A DNA stretch of 64,000 nt from an uncultured Bacteroidota bacterium (GTDB lineage Bacteria; Bacteroidota; Bacteroidia; UKL13-3). Position 1 is the stretch's first letter, and the number at the start of each line of letters is the position of its first letter. The position numbers and the translations under genes are program-made. Positions 1 through 8,441 of this stretch are shown piece by piece. The stretch is taken from NCBI GenBank assembly GCA_903850915.1, contig CAINMV010000024.1:23577-87576 (forward strand). Direction: 5' to 3'. The notes under the pieces were generated by a model. It was not told where the DNA came from and searched no databases. It worked only from the letters and a program-made list of their open reading frames with translations.

Positions 1-1
1 T

Positions 2-409
2 GTGTTACGCTTAACGCGCACCGGATTTGACAATATTCAAGGATTTCTATTGGGAGGAATAGAGGGATGGAAAGAGGCCGGAAAACGGATAGACATGATA
101 ATCGGGATAGAAGCCGATGAGCTTTTAATCGATGCTAAGTTTGATAAAGAGATTGAGATAATTGACGTGCGCAAACCCGGAGAATGGGACAATGGACATT
201 TACCTCAGGCTAAAAACTACTCGCTTCAAGACCTTGAAAAAAAAGTAATCGATTTAAATAAAGACAAGCCTTATTATATCCATTGTGCTGGTGGCTATCG
301 CAGCATGATTGCAGCTAGCATTTTCAAACAACATGGTATTAGTAATGTTCGAAATGTATATGGTGGCTTCGCTAAAATTCAGGAAGCCTTGTTAGAATCG
401 AAGTCCTAG
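2..409 (+). CDS. MBL-fold/rhodanese protein, C-terminal part (5' end outside window)
   Basis: This is the 3' end of a gene that begins before the window. What remains is the tail of one rhodanese domain (ending GGIEGWKEAG) and one complete rhodanese domain with the active-site loop HCAGGYRS. It aligns by eye with the C-terminal third of the MBL-rhodanese-rhodanese protein at 52534-53958, which shows the same order (GGFETWLK, then HCAAGYRS). The missing part is therefore probably a metallo-beta-lactamase-fold persulfide dioxygenase domain. Rhodaneses move sulfane sulfur through a cysteine persulfide, and the catalytic Cys is present here. No start codon should be assigned inside the window. 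The family assignment rests on the paralogue, because the MBL part itself is not visible. Confidence 0.8.
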   Translation: MLRLTRTGFDNIQGFLLGGIEGWKEAGKRIDMIIGIEADELLIDAKFDKEIEIIDVRKPGEWDNGHLPQAKNYSLQDLEKKVIDLNKDKPYYIHCAGGYRSMIAASIFKQHGISNVRNVYGGFAKIQEALLESKS

Positions 410-480
410 GCTAACCACTAATTACTTATTCAATATATTTAGAAAACAAGAAACGACTACTTGAAATAATAATTATTCTA

Positions 481-1470
481 TTGGCCAATATCGGTAAAAT
501 ACAACTCCCAGAATTCCCTCTTTTACTTGCCCCTATGGAGGATGTGAGCGACCCTCCTTTTCGAATACTTTGCAAAGAGATGGGAGCAGATTTAATGTAT
601 ACGGAATTTATCAGCAGCGATGGTCTAATCCGTGATATTGATAGCTGCATGAAAAAACTCGACATCTTTGATTATGAGCGTCCAATTGGAATTCAAATCT
701 TTGGTGGAGATGATGAAAGTATGAGTCGCGCGGCAGAAATTGCAGCAGAGGCAAAACCCGATCTTGTTGATATTAATTATGGGTGCCCTGTTAAAAAAGT
801 GGCTTGCAAAGGCGCTGGAGCAGGAATTCTGCGAGATTTGCCGAAAATGATTAGAATCACATCAGAGGTTGTAAAGTCAACCTCCTTGCCTGTGACCGTA
901 AAAACAAGATTAGGTTGGGATGAACAAACGAAAAATGTTGTAGAGGTAGCTGAACGACTTCAAGATATTGGCATTCAAGCAATAACTATTCATGGACGAA
1001 CGCGCACACAGATGTACAAAGGACATGCCGATTGGTCGCTCATCGCTAAAATAAAAGAGAATCCACGAATGCATATTCCTGTTTTCGGAAACGGTGATAT
1101 CGACACACCTCAAAAAGCAGTGACATATAAAAACCAATATGGCGTTGATGGGGTTATGATTGGACGCGCCACCATAGGAAATCCGTGGTTCTTTCGAGAA
1201 GTAAAACATTTTATACGAACAGGAGAAACACTAGCTCCTCCAACTTTTGAAGAGCGAATAACGGTATGCAAAAGACACCTAAAATTCTCTGTTGAATGGA
1301 AAGGAGAAATACTTGGTTTGTTAGAAATGCGACAACATTATTCTAATTACTTCCGAGGTATTGAAGGCATTAAACACTATCGTAATAGCCTTGTAAACAC
1401 CTTAAATATCAACGAAATTGAAGCTACCTTAGAAGAAATGAAACTCAAATTTAGCAATGCCAGTTTTTAG
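481..1470 (+). CDS. dusB: tRNA-dihydrouridine synthase DusB
   Basis: FMN-dependent enzyme that reduces uridine to dihydrouridine in the tRNA D-loop. The 329-residue TIM-barrel protein has the N-terminal signature LLLAPMEDVSDPPFR (about 14-28), the active-site cysteine in DINYGCPVKK (Cys102), and FMN/substrate-binding segments KTRLGWDE and HGRTRTQMYKG, followed by the helical C-terminal domain. Length and order are normal for DusB. The start is a TTG at 481, giving MANIGKIQLPEF; the next ATG (535) would remove the first barrel strand, so TTG is preferred. It follows the partial rhodanese gene by 71 nt and may share its transcript. Assignment to DusB rather than another Dus subgroup is by overall resemblance. 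Confidence 0.93.
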   Translation: MANIGKIQLPEFPLLLAPMEDVSDPPFRILCKEMGADLMYTEFISSDGLIRDIDSCMKKLDIFDYERPIGIQIFGGDDESMSRAAEIAAEAKPDLVDINYGCPVKKVACKGAGAGILRDLPKMIRITSEVVKSTSLPVTVKTRLGWDEQTKNVVEVAERLQDIGIQAITIHGRTRTQMYKGHADWSLIAKIKENPRMHIPVFGNGDIDTPQKAVTYKNQYGVDGVMIGRATIGNPWFFREVKHFIRTGETLAPPTFEERITVCKRHLKFSVEWKGEILGLLEMRQHYSNYFRGIEGIKHYRNSLVNTLNINEIEATLEEMKLKFSNASF

Positions 1471-1597
1471 TTTCTTGCATTTACTTTATTTGTAAAAACA
1501 AATCCTCCATTTAATCAATTGAGACTAAGATTTTTATCTAAAGATGCATTTTCCGGGAATTAATTTCTTAATGTTGCAATAATTCAAAATAAATGGC

Positions 1598-2866
1598 ATG
1601 CTTTATTTTATTCTCGTTTGGTTACAAAAAACAATATTTCGTTTGTATTTGAAGCATATCCATGTTACCAATTTAGATGCCATTCCGCTGAATAAACCTG
1701 TTGTAATTGCATGCAATCATCCCGGAGCATTTATGGACCCTGGCTTCATTGGAAACATCATCCCAAAACCCATCCATTTTACAACGCGTGGCGATGTTTT
1801 TGCGAATCCCATAGTTAGAAAAATCCTTAAAGGCATGCATTTAAATCCAGTATATCGCTTTGATGAAGGCTTTGGAAATCTTACTAAAAATTTTGAAACT
1901 ATTGAGAATCTAACAGATGTATTAAAAAACAATGGTATCGTATTAATATTTAGCGAAGGTTATGGCGCGGTAGATCGTCGGCTTAAGCCTCTGCGTAAGG
2001 GAACAGCCCGCATCTTTTTGCAAATCGCAGCAGAGCATAATCTCGATATTCAACTTTATGCCGCAGGACTTACCTATACCCATAAAATAAATTTTAGAAA
2101 GTCAATTCTCTGCTCTTTTTCGGAACCTTTGTTTTTAAAAGATTATCTCACCGATTTCATTACCCATCGACAACGGGGTTATCATACATTTTCGAAAGAA
2201 CTCGCTTGCCGAATTTCAGATAATTTTGTCGTTGTTGAGAATCCAGAATGCGATGCAATGGTTGACTTACATATCAATTACCAATGCAATACAGAGAAAT
2301 TAAGCATTGTGCCGATAGTAAAACACAATCGAAAAAAACTAACTCAATTGCAAACATTAAGCAAGGCGATTAACCTGCTATTTAAGCAAGACCCTTTGGC
2401 ATTCCAAGAACTGGAGAAACGAACCAACGCCTATGAAGAAGCATTAATACATAATAAAATAAGCGATTGCGGCCTGACGGCTACAAAATTAAACTTCGGA
2501 GAATGGATATTGATCTTATTGGCGCTGCCACTTTCGACTCTAGGTTTCTTTTTTTTTGGTATCCCCTTCTTAATTGCCAAAAAGATTTCCGATAAGAAGG
2601 TTACTCGCATCGACTTCTATGACTCGGTCTGCATGAATTCCGTTATGTTAATTTATTCCATAATTGCCTTAACTACAAACATTTTATTGGCATTTAATAT
2701 TGGCTGGTGGAGTTGCCTTACCTTTATTATTGCGCCGGCTTTAGGAATGATTACTGCTTGGACCTATGATGCGCTTCTTCGAGATCGCGAAGCCCGTCGT
2801 GCAGATAAATGCCTTGGTAAGGAAAAAATGCTTCAACTCCGTAAAACAGTTGTGGAATTTATGTAA
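1598..2866 (+). CDS. PlsC-like 1-acyl-glycerol-3-phosphate acyltransferase family protein
   Basis: Membrane-associated acyltransferase of the PlsC/LPLAT family, expected to transfer an acyl chain to a lysophospholipid or related acceptor. The catalytic block is NHPGAFMDPG (His41...Asp47), with five rather than the classical four residues between His and Asp, a variant familiar in Bacteroidota homologues. A second block, FSEGYG (about 118-123), fits the family's glycerol-phosphate-binding motif. After the catalytic domain there is a linker and two hydrophobic stretches near the C-terminus (about 303-330 and 347-390), so the protein is membrane anchored. At 422 residues it is longer than plain PlsC (about 240), in keeping with the two-domain Bacteroidota type. 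The acceptor cannot be told from sequence. Confidence 0.82.
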   Translation: MLYFILVWLQKTIFRLYLKHIHVTNLDAIPLNKPVVIACNHPGAFMDPGFIGNIIPKPIHFTTRGDVFANPIVRKILKGMHLNPVYRFDEGFGNLTKNFETIENLTDVLKNNGIVLIFSEGYGAVDRRLKPLRKGTARIFLQIAAEHNLDIQLYAAGLTYTHKINFRKSILCSFSEPLFLKDYLTDFITHRQRGYHTFSKELACRISDNFVVVENPECDAMVDLHINYQCNTEKLSIVPIVKHNRKKLTQLQTLSKAINLLFKQDPLAFQELEKRTNAYEEALIHNKISDCGLTATKLNFGEWILILLALPLSTLGFFFFGIPFLIAKKISDKKVTRIDFYDSVCMNSVMLIYSIIALTTNILLAFNIGWWSCLTFIIAPALGMITAWTYDALLRDREARRADKCLGKEKMLQLRKTVVEFM

Positions 2867-3005
2867 CTATTTCAATTTAGCTGCGTATTACTGCTACAAC
2901 TCCGACAAACTATTCTAAGCCCCCTGTAAATCAATAGGTTATAGCTTATTAGTACCCCTATGTTATAGGATTAAATCAGATAGTAAAAGTCAGGAAAAAA
3001 ATCGC

Positions 3006-3013
3006 TATCTTCG
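3006..3013 (+). promoter_or_regulatory. Minus-7 box TATCTTCG before bamD
   Basis: TATCTTCG fits the TAnnTT(T/C)G pattern found upstream of many genes here and ends 9 nt before the bamD ATG. No good minus-33 TTTG is seen. The transcript would have a leader of only a few nucleotides. Confidence 0.45.
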
Positions 3014-3022
3014 CCAACTTTT

Positions 3023-3829
3023 ATGAGGAACAGGTACACTGTACTTTTAATGCTGTCTTTCCTGATGCTTTTCGCATCTTGTAGTGAGTATCCGAAAATA
3101 CTGAAGAATAAGGATATGAAACAAAAATTGGAATGGGCAGAAAAGCTCTATAAAAAGGGGGACTATGTTCGGGCACAGCCATTGTACGAGCAACTTGCGA
3201 TAAATTATCGTCTTACTTCATTATCAGAGGATTTGCAATACTATAATGCCTATTGCTTCTATGGTATGAAGGATTATGAGATGAGTACTTATCTGTTCAA
3301 ACGCTTTTGTAACGATTTCAGCAATAGTAAAAGAGCAGAGGAGTGTAATTACATGTTTTGTTTGACTGAATTTAAGAGTAGCTTACCAATCTATCTCGAC
3401 CAAACAGATACCAAAAAGTGCATGGACGATATTACGGAATTTATTGGGGCCTACCCCGATAGTAAGTATATCCCTTATTGTAATGAATTGGCCGATCAGT
3501 TACGTCAGAAATTAGAGCAAAAAGCCTTTAACGCTGCTTATCTTTTCTACAAAACAGAAGAATTTAAAGCTGCCGCTATAACCTTTGCGAACCTGATTAA
3601 AGATTTCCCTGAAACCAGCCACAAAGAGGATGCAGAGTTTTATATAATGAAGAGCCATTATTTGTATGCTAAAAACAGCACCGATATAAAGAAGTCGGAA
3701 CGCTTTATGCAAGCAACAAAATCTTATGACGAATTTCATTACGACTTCAAAGACGCCCACGTGAAAGAAGCAAACAGCATAAACGAAGATGCATTGAAGC
3801 AAATTGAAAAATATAAAGTAGTAAAATAA
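3023..3829 (+). CDS. bamD: Outer membrane protein assembly factor BamD
   Basis: Lipoprotein of the BAM complex that inserts beta-barrel proteins into the outer membrane. The 268-residue product has a lipoprotein signal peptide ending LMLFASC (lipidated Cys20) and then TPR-like helical repeats typical of BamD, for example KKGDYVRAQPLYEQLA and FKAAAITFANLIKDFP. Length and the position of the lipobox match the family. It is followed 21 nt downstream by rpoZ, and the order bamD, rpoZ, coaBC, DUF4835 is a recurrent Bacteroidota arrangement, which supports the call. A TATCTTCG box sits just upstream of the start. Confidence 0.92.
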   Translation: MRNRYTVLLMLSFLMLFASCSEYPKILKNKDMKQKLEWAEKLYKKGDYVRAQPLYEQLAINYRLTSLSEDLQYYNAYCFYGMKDYEMSTYLFKRFCNDFSNSKRAEECNYMFCLTEFKSSLPIYLDQTDTKKCMDDITEFIGAYPDSKYIPYCNELADQLRQKLEQKAFNAAYLFYKTEEFKAAAITFANLIKDFPETSHKEDAEFYIMKSHYLYAKNSTDIKKSERFMQATKSYDEFHYDFKDAHVKEANSINEDALKQIEKYKVVK

Positions 3830-3850
3830 TTTAATTACCGATTTAAAAAA

Positions 3851-4162
3851 ATGACACCTACAAGTAAAACCATATCAACAATTACACGCGACATGCGTAA
3901 ATTGGAGGCTCCAACTAACAATATTTACGAGTCAATTTCTATCATTTCAAAACGTGCAAATCACTTGTCTGAAAAACTAAAAGAAGAAATGACAGATGAA
4001 TTATCTCATTTTGAACATGCTGATGGAATGGAAGAAATGAGTGAAAATCGCGAACAAATTGAAATGGCAATAAAATATGAACGCATGACAAAACCTCATG
4101 TAATTGCTACAGAAGAGTTTTTAAACGGAAAGTTATTCTTTAAAAATCCGTCAAAAAAATAA
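3851..4162 (+). CDS. rpoZ: DNA-directed RNA polymerase omega subunit, Bacteroidota type
   Basis: Small RNA polymerase subunit that stabilises beta-prime. The 103-residue protein has the features of Bacteroidota omega: an N-terminal TITRDMRKL segment, NIYESISIISKRAN (equivalent to the omega helix with YE and the RA pair), and a C-terminal KPHVIATEEFLNGKL block. It diverges from the proteobacterial form, so the call relies on length, this pattern and its place between bamD and coaBC. A strong hairpin with a U tract follows (4189-4236), so much of the bamD-rpoZ transcript probably ends there. Confidence 0.88.
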   Translation: MTPTSKTISTITRDMRKLEAPTNNIYESISIISKRANHLSEKLKEEMTDELSHFEHADGMEEMSENREQIEMAIKYERMTKPHVIATEEFLNGKLFFKNPSKK

Positions 4163-4188
4163 AGACCGAAATCGTTTTTAAATTTAGG

Positions 4189-4236
4189 AGCCACGAATTA
4201 CCTTTGTTAAGTAATGACGTGGCTTTTTTTATTTTA
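4189..4236 (+). terminator. Intrinsic terminator between rpoZ and coaBC
   Basis: AGCCACG at 4189-4195 pairs with CGTGGCT at 4218-4224, and inside it ATTAC (4197-4201) pairs with GTAAT (4211-4215). A run of seven T follows, then ATTTT. It ends only about 4 nt before the coaBC ATG, so coaBC either depends on read-through or is controlled at this hairpin. Confidence 0.75.
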
Positions 4237-4240
4237 AATT

Positions 4241-5440
4241 ATGCTTAAAGGCAAAAAAATTGTGTTAGGTATTACTGGTAGTATTGCTGCTTACAAAACA
4301 GCAACACTGGTGAGATTCTTGGTCAAGGAGCAGGCCGAGGTAAAGGTAGTGATGACTAATAGTGCTACGCAATTTATTACGCCACTCACACTCTCCGTTT
4401 TAAGCAAAAATCCAGTTTTGAGGAGCTTTGAAGCTGCTGATAAATCGTGGAACAACCATGTGGAGCTTGGGCTATGGGCAGACTTAATAATAATTGCACC
4501 AGCAAGTGCAAATACTATCGCTAAAATGGCTAACGGAATCTGTGATAATCTGCTTTTAGCTTGTTATCTCTCCGCAAAATGTCCAATAGTGATAGCGCCT
4601 GCAATGGATCTAGATATGTACTTGCATCCTTCTACCCAGAAGAATTTAGTTACCCTCCAAGCTTTTGGAAATTTAATAATTCCACCCAACGACGGTGAGC
4701 TAGCAAGTGGCTTGTTAGGAATGGGCCGAATGGCTGAACCAGAGGAAATTTCAGCTTGGATTCGCGTATTTTTAGCACCAAAAAAAAGCAAGCTAACAAA
4801 TAGAACCATACTAATAAATGCAGGACCAACCCGAGAAGCTATAGACCCAGTGAGATATATAAGCAATCACTCTACCGGCAAAATGGGTTATGCAATTGCG
4901 GAAGAAGCAGCAAAACGAGGAGCTAACGTTATTTTAGTCTCCGGCATTACCCACTGCAAAGCCAACAATGCAAATATCAAGGTAATCCATGTTATCTCTG
5001 CTAGTGAGATGACGGAGGCGTGCCTCAAACAATTTGAAAATGCCGATGTGACAATATTAACCGCAGCTGTAGCTGATTATTCTCCAAAAAACTATTCCTC
5101 ACATAAAATAAAAAAAGAAGAAAATAACCTTTCGTTGGAACTTGTTAAAAATATTGATATTGCGAAGGAATTGGGAATGCAAAAAAGCGGAAAACAAATT
5201 ATCGTTGGATTTGCGTTAGAAACGAACAATGAAGTGGGGAATGCAAAAACAAAAATAACACAAAAGAACCTTGATTTAATTGTATTAAACTCCCTTAATG
5301 ATGCGGGTGCCGGTTTTGGAGCTGACACCAACAAAATAAAAATTTTAAATCGATTAGGTGAGCAAAAAGATTTTGAATTAAAGTCAAAATCGGCCGTTGC
5401 TAAAGATATATTGGATGAAATTGAATTAATGATATCATGA
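4241..5440 (+). CDS. coaBC: Bifunctional phosphopantothenoylcysteine decarboxylase / phosphopantothenate-cysteine ligase
   Basis: Catalyses two steps of coenzyme A synthesis: ligation of 4'-phosphopantothenate to cysteine and decarboxylation to 4'-phosphopantetheine. The CoaC flavoprotein half (about 1-180) shows GITGSIAAYK, the catalytic His in NNHVELGLWAD (His73), and ASANTIAKMANGICDNLL. The CoaB half (about 188-399) shows NAGPTREAIDPVR, SNHSTGKMG and NSLNDAGAGFG. The classical decarboxylase motif PAMN reads PAMD here (Asp123), a substitution I believe is common in Bacteroidota. At 399 residues it is full length. The stop overlaps the next gene's start by 4 nt (ATGA), so the two are translationally coupled. 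CoaE, a later step, lies at 58.7 kb. Confidence 0.94.
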   Translation: MLKGKKIVLGITGSIAAYKTATLVRFLVKEQAEVKVVMTNSATQFITPLTLSVLSKNPVLRSFEAADKSWNNHVELGLWADLIIIAPASANTIAKMANGICDNLLLACYLSAKCPIVIAPAMDLDMYLHPSTQKNLVTLQAFGNLIIPPNDGELASGLLGMGRMAEPEEISAWIRVFLAPKKSKLTNRTILINAGPTREAIDPVRYISNHSTGKMGYAIAEEAAKRGANVILVSGITHCKANNANIKVIHVISASEMTEACLKQFENADVTILTAAVADYSPKNYSSHKIKKEENNLSLELVKNIDIAKELGMQKSGKQIIVGFALETNNEVGNAKTKITQKNLDLIVLNSLNDAGAGFGADTNKIKILNRLGEQKDFELKSKSAVAKDILDEIELMIS

Positions 5441-6336
5441 TAAAAAAAGCACTATTCGGAATATTATTTTTTACCAGCATTATATTAAAATCGCAGGATT
5501 TTAATTGCCGTGTGCAGGTGGTAGACCCTAATAACGATGCTGCGTTTAAGCAGGTTTTTGGAGCATTGCAAACATCTGTGCTCGAATTTTTCAATAACAG
5601 AAAATGGTGTTCTGACAATTTACTCGCCAACGAGAAAATTGAGTTAAATATCACTATTAATATAGATCAAAAATTAAGTATAGACCAATTTGTTGCAACC
5701 TTTGCTGTGCAGGCAGTTCGTCCTGTTTTTGGAACTAATTATACTACACCAATACTTAACTATATCGACAAAGACTTCTCTTTTCGCTATGCTGAATTAC
5801 AAAGCATGGACTTTAACGAAAATCAATACAATAATCTCACCTCCTTTTTGGGGTTTTATGCAAATGTAGTACTCGGTTTAGAATACGACTCCTTTGGGGC
5901 AGAAGGTGGAGGCAGTTATTATACAAAGGCCCAAACCATTGTGAATGTGGCCCAAAGCGCTCCTGAAGCAGGATGGAAACAAGTGATGGGCGCAAGAAGC
6001 ATCAACCGCTACACCCTTGCCACCGATTTAAACAACTCTCGTTTTAAAATCTTGCATGAGAGTATTTACAAATATCATCGTCTCGGTTTAGATGCCATGA
6101 CTAAAGACGCTTCAGCCTCTAGAGCCGTCGTTACTGAAGTATTAAATGCATTATACACTTTAGCAAAACAAAATCCGAATACATTGGGAATAAAAATATT
6201 TTTTGATGCAAAAGCACGTGAAATTGTTGAAATTTATAAAAAGGCCGACAATAGTGAAAAAACAAAAATCGTAGATATGTTGAAACAAATCGACATCAAA
6301 AATGCTATGATTTACGACGGAATCTTTGCTAAATAG
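5437..6336 (+). CDS. DUF4835 family protein, PorD-like (T9SS-associated)
   Basis: Secreted or periplasmic protein of 299 residues with a signal peptide (about 1-19, ending ILKSQ) and no lipobox or further membrane segment. Sequence and position directly after coaBC match the DUF4835 family, which some annotation schemes name type IX secretion protein PorD. Recognisable blocks are DFNCRVQV after the signal peptide, an NRKWCSDNLL segment, and a C-terminal region ending DIKNAMIYDGIF. Molecular function is not established from sequence. Its start overlaps coaBC by 4 nt. Many T9SS substrates in this window make a T9SS link plausible, but that is inference. Confidence 0.8.
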   Translation: MIKKALFGILFFTSIILKSQDFNCRVQVVDPNNDAAFKQVFGALQTSVLEFFNNRKWCSDNLLANEKIELNITINIDQKLSIDQFVATFAVQAVRPVFGTNYTTPILNYIDKDFSFRYAELQSMDFNENQYNNLTSFLGFYANVVLGLEYDSFGAEGGGSYYTKAQTIVNVAQSAPEAGWKQVMGARSINRYTLATDLNNSRFKILHESIYKYHRLGLDAMTKDASASRAVVTEVLNALYTLAKQNPNTLGIKIFFDAKAREIVEIYKKADNSEKTKIVDMLKQIDIKNAMIYDGIFAK

Positions 6337-6341
6337 GTTCG

Positions 6342-7289
6342 GTGAAGCTCATTCATACATTAACGGTTGTTCCGCCTGCACAGTTGCAGCGCATCGATAT
6401 TTATCTTTCTACAAAGCTTCGAAAGTTTTCTCGCAATAAAATTCAAAATTTAATTTTCAGGAAGGCAGTACTTGTAAACTCAAATCCTGTTGAGGCAGAT
6501 TACAAATTGCAATGGAATGATAGGATTGAAGTTTATTCACCATTCAATACTTACAATGAAAATGTCACACCTGAGAATATCCCTATAGAAATTATTTATG
6601 AAGATGCTTCGATAATTGTGGTAAATAAGCCTAGTGGAATGCCTGTTCATAAGGGACTTGGCAACTACAGAGGGACTTTGCTTAATGCGCTAGCATATCA
6701 TTTTATTGCCTGTTGCGAAACAGTAAACATCGAACAGGGTGCTATTCATAGGTTAGATAGTGGCACATCGGGATTAATCGTTTTTGCCAAGAACAAGAAC
6801 GCAAAAAAGCATCTTGAAAAACAAATCAAGAACAACGCAATGCATCGCACTTATCATGCTTTAGTTTGGGGGATAGTTGCAGAAAATGACGGTGAAATAG
6901 ATGTGCCGATAGGCAGGAATCCATCAAATCCAATGGTAATTCAAGCTTTCCCATTTCGTGATCAAGGTAAGGCTTCTTTAACAAATTATACGGTTGTGCA
7001 ACGGTTCAGATTTGCAACATTGGTTCAGTGTCACTTGTTTAGTGGGCGCACGCATCAAATTAGAATTCACATGCAGTTTATTGGCCACGCCTTACTAGGC
7101 GACCCAAGATATGCTAGTAATTTTAAGTTTAAAGACATTGAAGAATTGTTAGTTAACCAGCAAGTATCGCATCAGCTACTTCATGCGCATTCATTACAAT
7201 TTGAGCATCCTGAGACATCGATAATGTGCCATTTTGAAGCACCATATGATAACCGCTTCGAAGTCATATTAGCTTCTTTAAAACAATGA
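6342..7289 (+). CDS. RluA-family pseudouridine synthase
   Basis: Converts uridine to pseudouridine in rRNA or tRNA. The 315-residue protein has an N-terminal S4 RNA-binding domain (about 15-65) and the RluA catalytic core, with the catalytic aspartate in GAIHRLDSGTSGL (Asp139) and the conserved GRTHQIRIHM block later on. The start is a GTG at 6342, five bases after the previous stop. The 3' end overlaps the convergent arginase-family gene by 12 nt. Substrate position (RluC-, RluD- or TruC-like) cannot be decided. Confidence 0.9.
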   Translation: MKLIHTLTVVPPAQLQRIDIYLSTKLRKFSRNKIQNLIFRKAVLVNSNPVEADYKLQWNDRIEVYSPFNTYNENVTPENIPIEIIYEDASIIVVNKPSGMPVHKGLGNYRGTLLNALAYHFIACCETVNIEQGAIHRLDSGTSGLIVFAKNKNAKKHLEKQIKNNAMHRTYHALVWGIVAENDGEIDVPIGRNPSNPMVIQAFPFRDQGKASLTNYTVVQRFRFATLVQCHLFSGRTHQIRIHMQFIGHALLGDPRYASNFKFKDIEELLVNQQVSHQLLHAHSLQFEHPETSIMCHFEAPYDNRFEVILASLKQ

Positions 7290-8225
7290 ATCTATAATTT
7301 CAAGTGCCATTCTAGCGGTCTTGTTTTCGATATCAAGCAGTGGATTGACTTCTGTCAATTCAAAACAACATATGCGGTCATCTTTCAAAAGTAATTGCAA
7401 TAACTTTTTAGCTTCAAGTTCACTCAACCCACTATCGACAGGGGTTCCGGTTCCCGGCACCAAACTTTTATCTAAGCTGTCGATGTCAAAACTTACATAC
7501 AAATAATCACAGTGAGCTAAGTGTTTAGTAGCCTCGTCGGCAACTTCTTTTATGCTCATGCTTCGAAAGTCGATGGGATCGATAACTTTAATATTATGCG
7601 TTTCTATTAATTCATCCTCTTCAATTTCAGTGTCACGCAATCCGATGTAAACAACATCTTGTGGTAATATCTTTGGTTCAATTTCACGACTTCCCAAGTA
7701 TTTTAATTTATTCCAAAATTCAGTTTCGCGTTTACTGATTCGATATTCCTTAATACCATCGAATCCTAAACTAGCTCCCATGGGCATGCCGTGCATGTTG
7801 CCACTTGGAGAGGAATATGGTGAATGAAGATCGGCGTGAGCATCGACCCAAATTACACCAATACGTGCTTCGTTATAATAGTTTTTAATACCAGCAATTG
7901 TGCCAATGGCGTTGCTGTGATCGCCGGAGATAATAAGAGGGAATTTTTTTTCACGCAAACATTTTTCAGTTGCTTCAGCAATTAACTTACACTGACTATA
8001 AACTTTATCGATGTATTTAGCTTGCTTATGCACCGAAGGTTTAAGCAGCTCGGAATTAAAATCCTTAACAGCTACAATTTGCTTTTGCCTTCTTTTCTCT
8101 TCACTATAAAAAAAAGTATTATCCTTGGTGATATCAGCCATTTTAATAGCATCAATTCCCAAGCTAGCCCCACGAAGTCGGCCTCCCAACTCACTTCTCA
8201 CCTCTAGTATTCGAATGTTGTTCAT
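7278..8225 (-). CDS. Arginase / ureohydrolase-family enzyme
   Basis: Binuclear-manganese ureohydrolase, most likely arginase (arginine to ornithine and urea); agmatinase or formimidoylglutamase are alternatives. The metal-binding motifs are intact: SGDHSNAIGT (101-104 GDHS), VDAHADLH (128-134) and SFDIDSLDKS near residue 240. The family N-terminal SLGIDAIKMA block is also present. An upstream ATG at 8291 would add a hydrophobic 22-residue tail, but the minus-7 box TACTTTTG at 8232-8239 lies between the two, so the start at 8225 (MNNIRILEVR, 315 residues) is chosen. Its 3' end overlaps the convergent pseudouridine synthase gene by 12 nt. Confidence 0.9.
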   Translation of the reverse strand: MNNIRILEVRSELGGRLRGASLGIDAIKMADITKDNTFFYSEEKRRQKQIVAVKDFNSELLKPSVHKQAKYIDKVYSQCKLIAEATEKCLREKKFPLIISGDHSNAIGTIAGIKNYYNEARIGVIWVDAHADLHSPYSSPSGNMHGMPMGASLGFDGIKEYRISKRETEFWNKLKYLGSREIEPKILPQDVVYIGLRDTEIEEDELIETHNIKVIDPIDFRSMSIKEVADEATKHLAHCDYLYVSFDIDSLDKSLVPGTGTPVDSGLSELEAKKLLQLLLKDDRICCFELTEVNPLLDIENKTARMALEIIDSLF

Positions 8226-8231
8226 GCTCTG

Positions 8232-8239
8232 CAAAAGTA
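8232..8239 (-). promoter_or_regulatory. Minus-7 box TACTTTTG for the arginase-family gene
   Basis: On the minus strand TACTTTTG ends 6 nt before the ATG at 8225. It decides the start, because it lies inside the longer reading frame that would begin at 8291. Confidence 0.55.
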
Positions 8240-8390
8240 AGAATTTTAATACAACTGAATAAAGTATAAAAAATAGGGTGCAATGGCCCAAAATGATCGA
8301 TTTTATTGATATCGTCGTAAATTTTAATTTAATTTAGACTTTATTCCTTAATCGTTGATAACTACTTTTTAAATAAAAACGCCACTTACT

Positions 8391-8398
8391 TATATTTG
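8391..8398 (+). promoter_or_regulatory. Minus-7 box TATATTTG
   Basis: TATATTTG lies 43 nt before the start of the secreted protein at 8442. It matches the local box pattern; no clear minus-33 element was found. Confidence 0.35.
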
Positions 8399-8441
8399 GA
8401 CTTTTTAAAATTCCCAATTTTATCTTGTCTTTATTCGTATA

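Noticed and set aside
2957..2969. CCTAT-GTT-ATAGG hairpin upstream of bamD
   Set aside because: A short AT-rich stem with no twin elsewhere in the window; spacing to the bamD box fits no known regulator.
8226..8291. Upstream extension of the arginase-family gene to the ATG at 8291
   Set aside because: It adds a hydrophobic stretch absent from the family and would include the minus-7 box TACTTTTG at 8232-8239.
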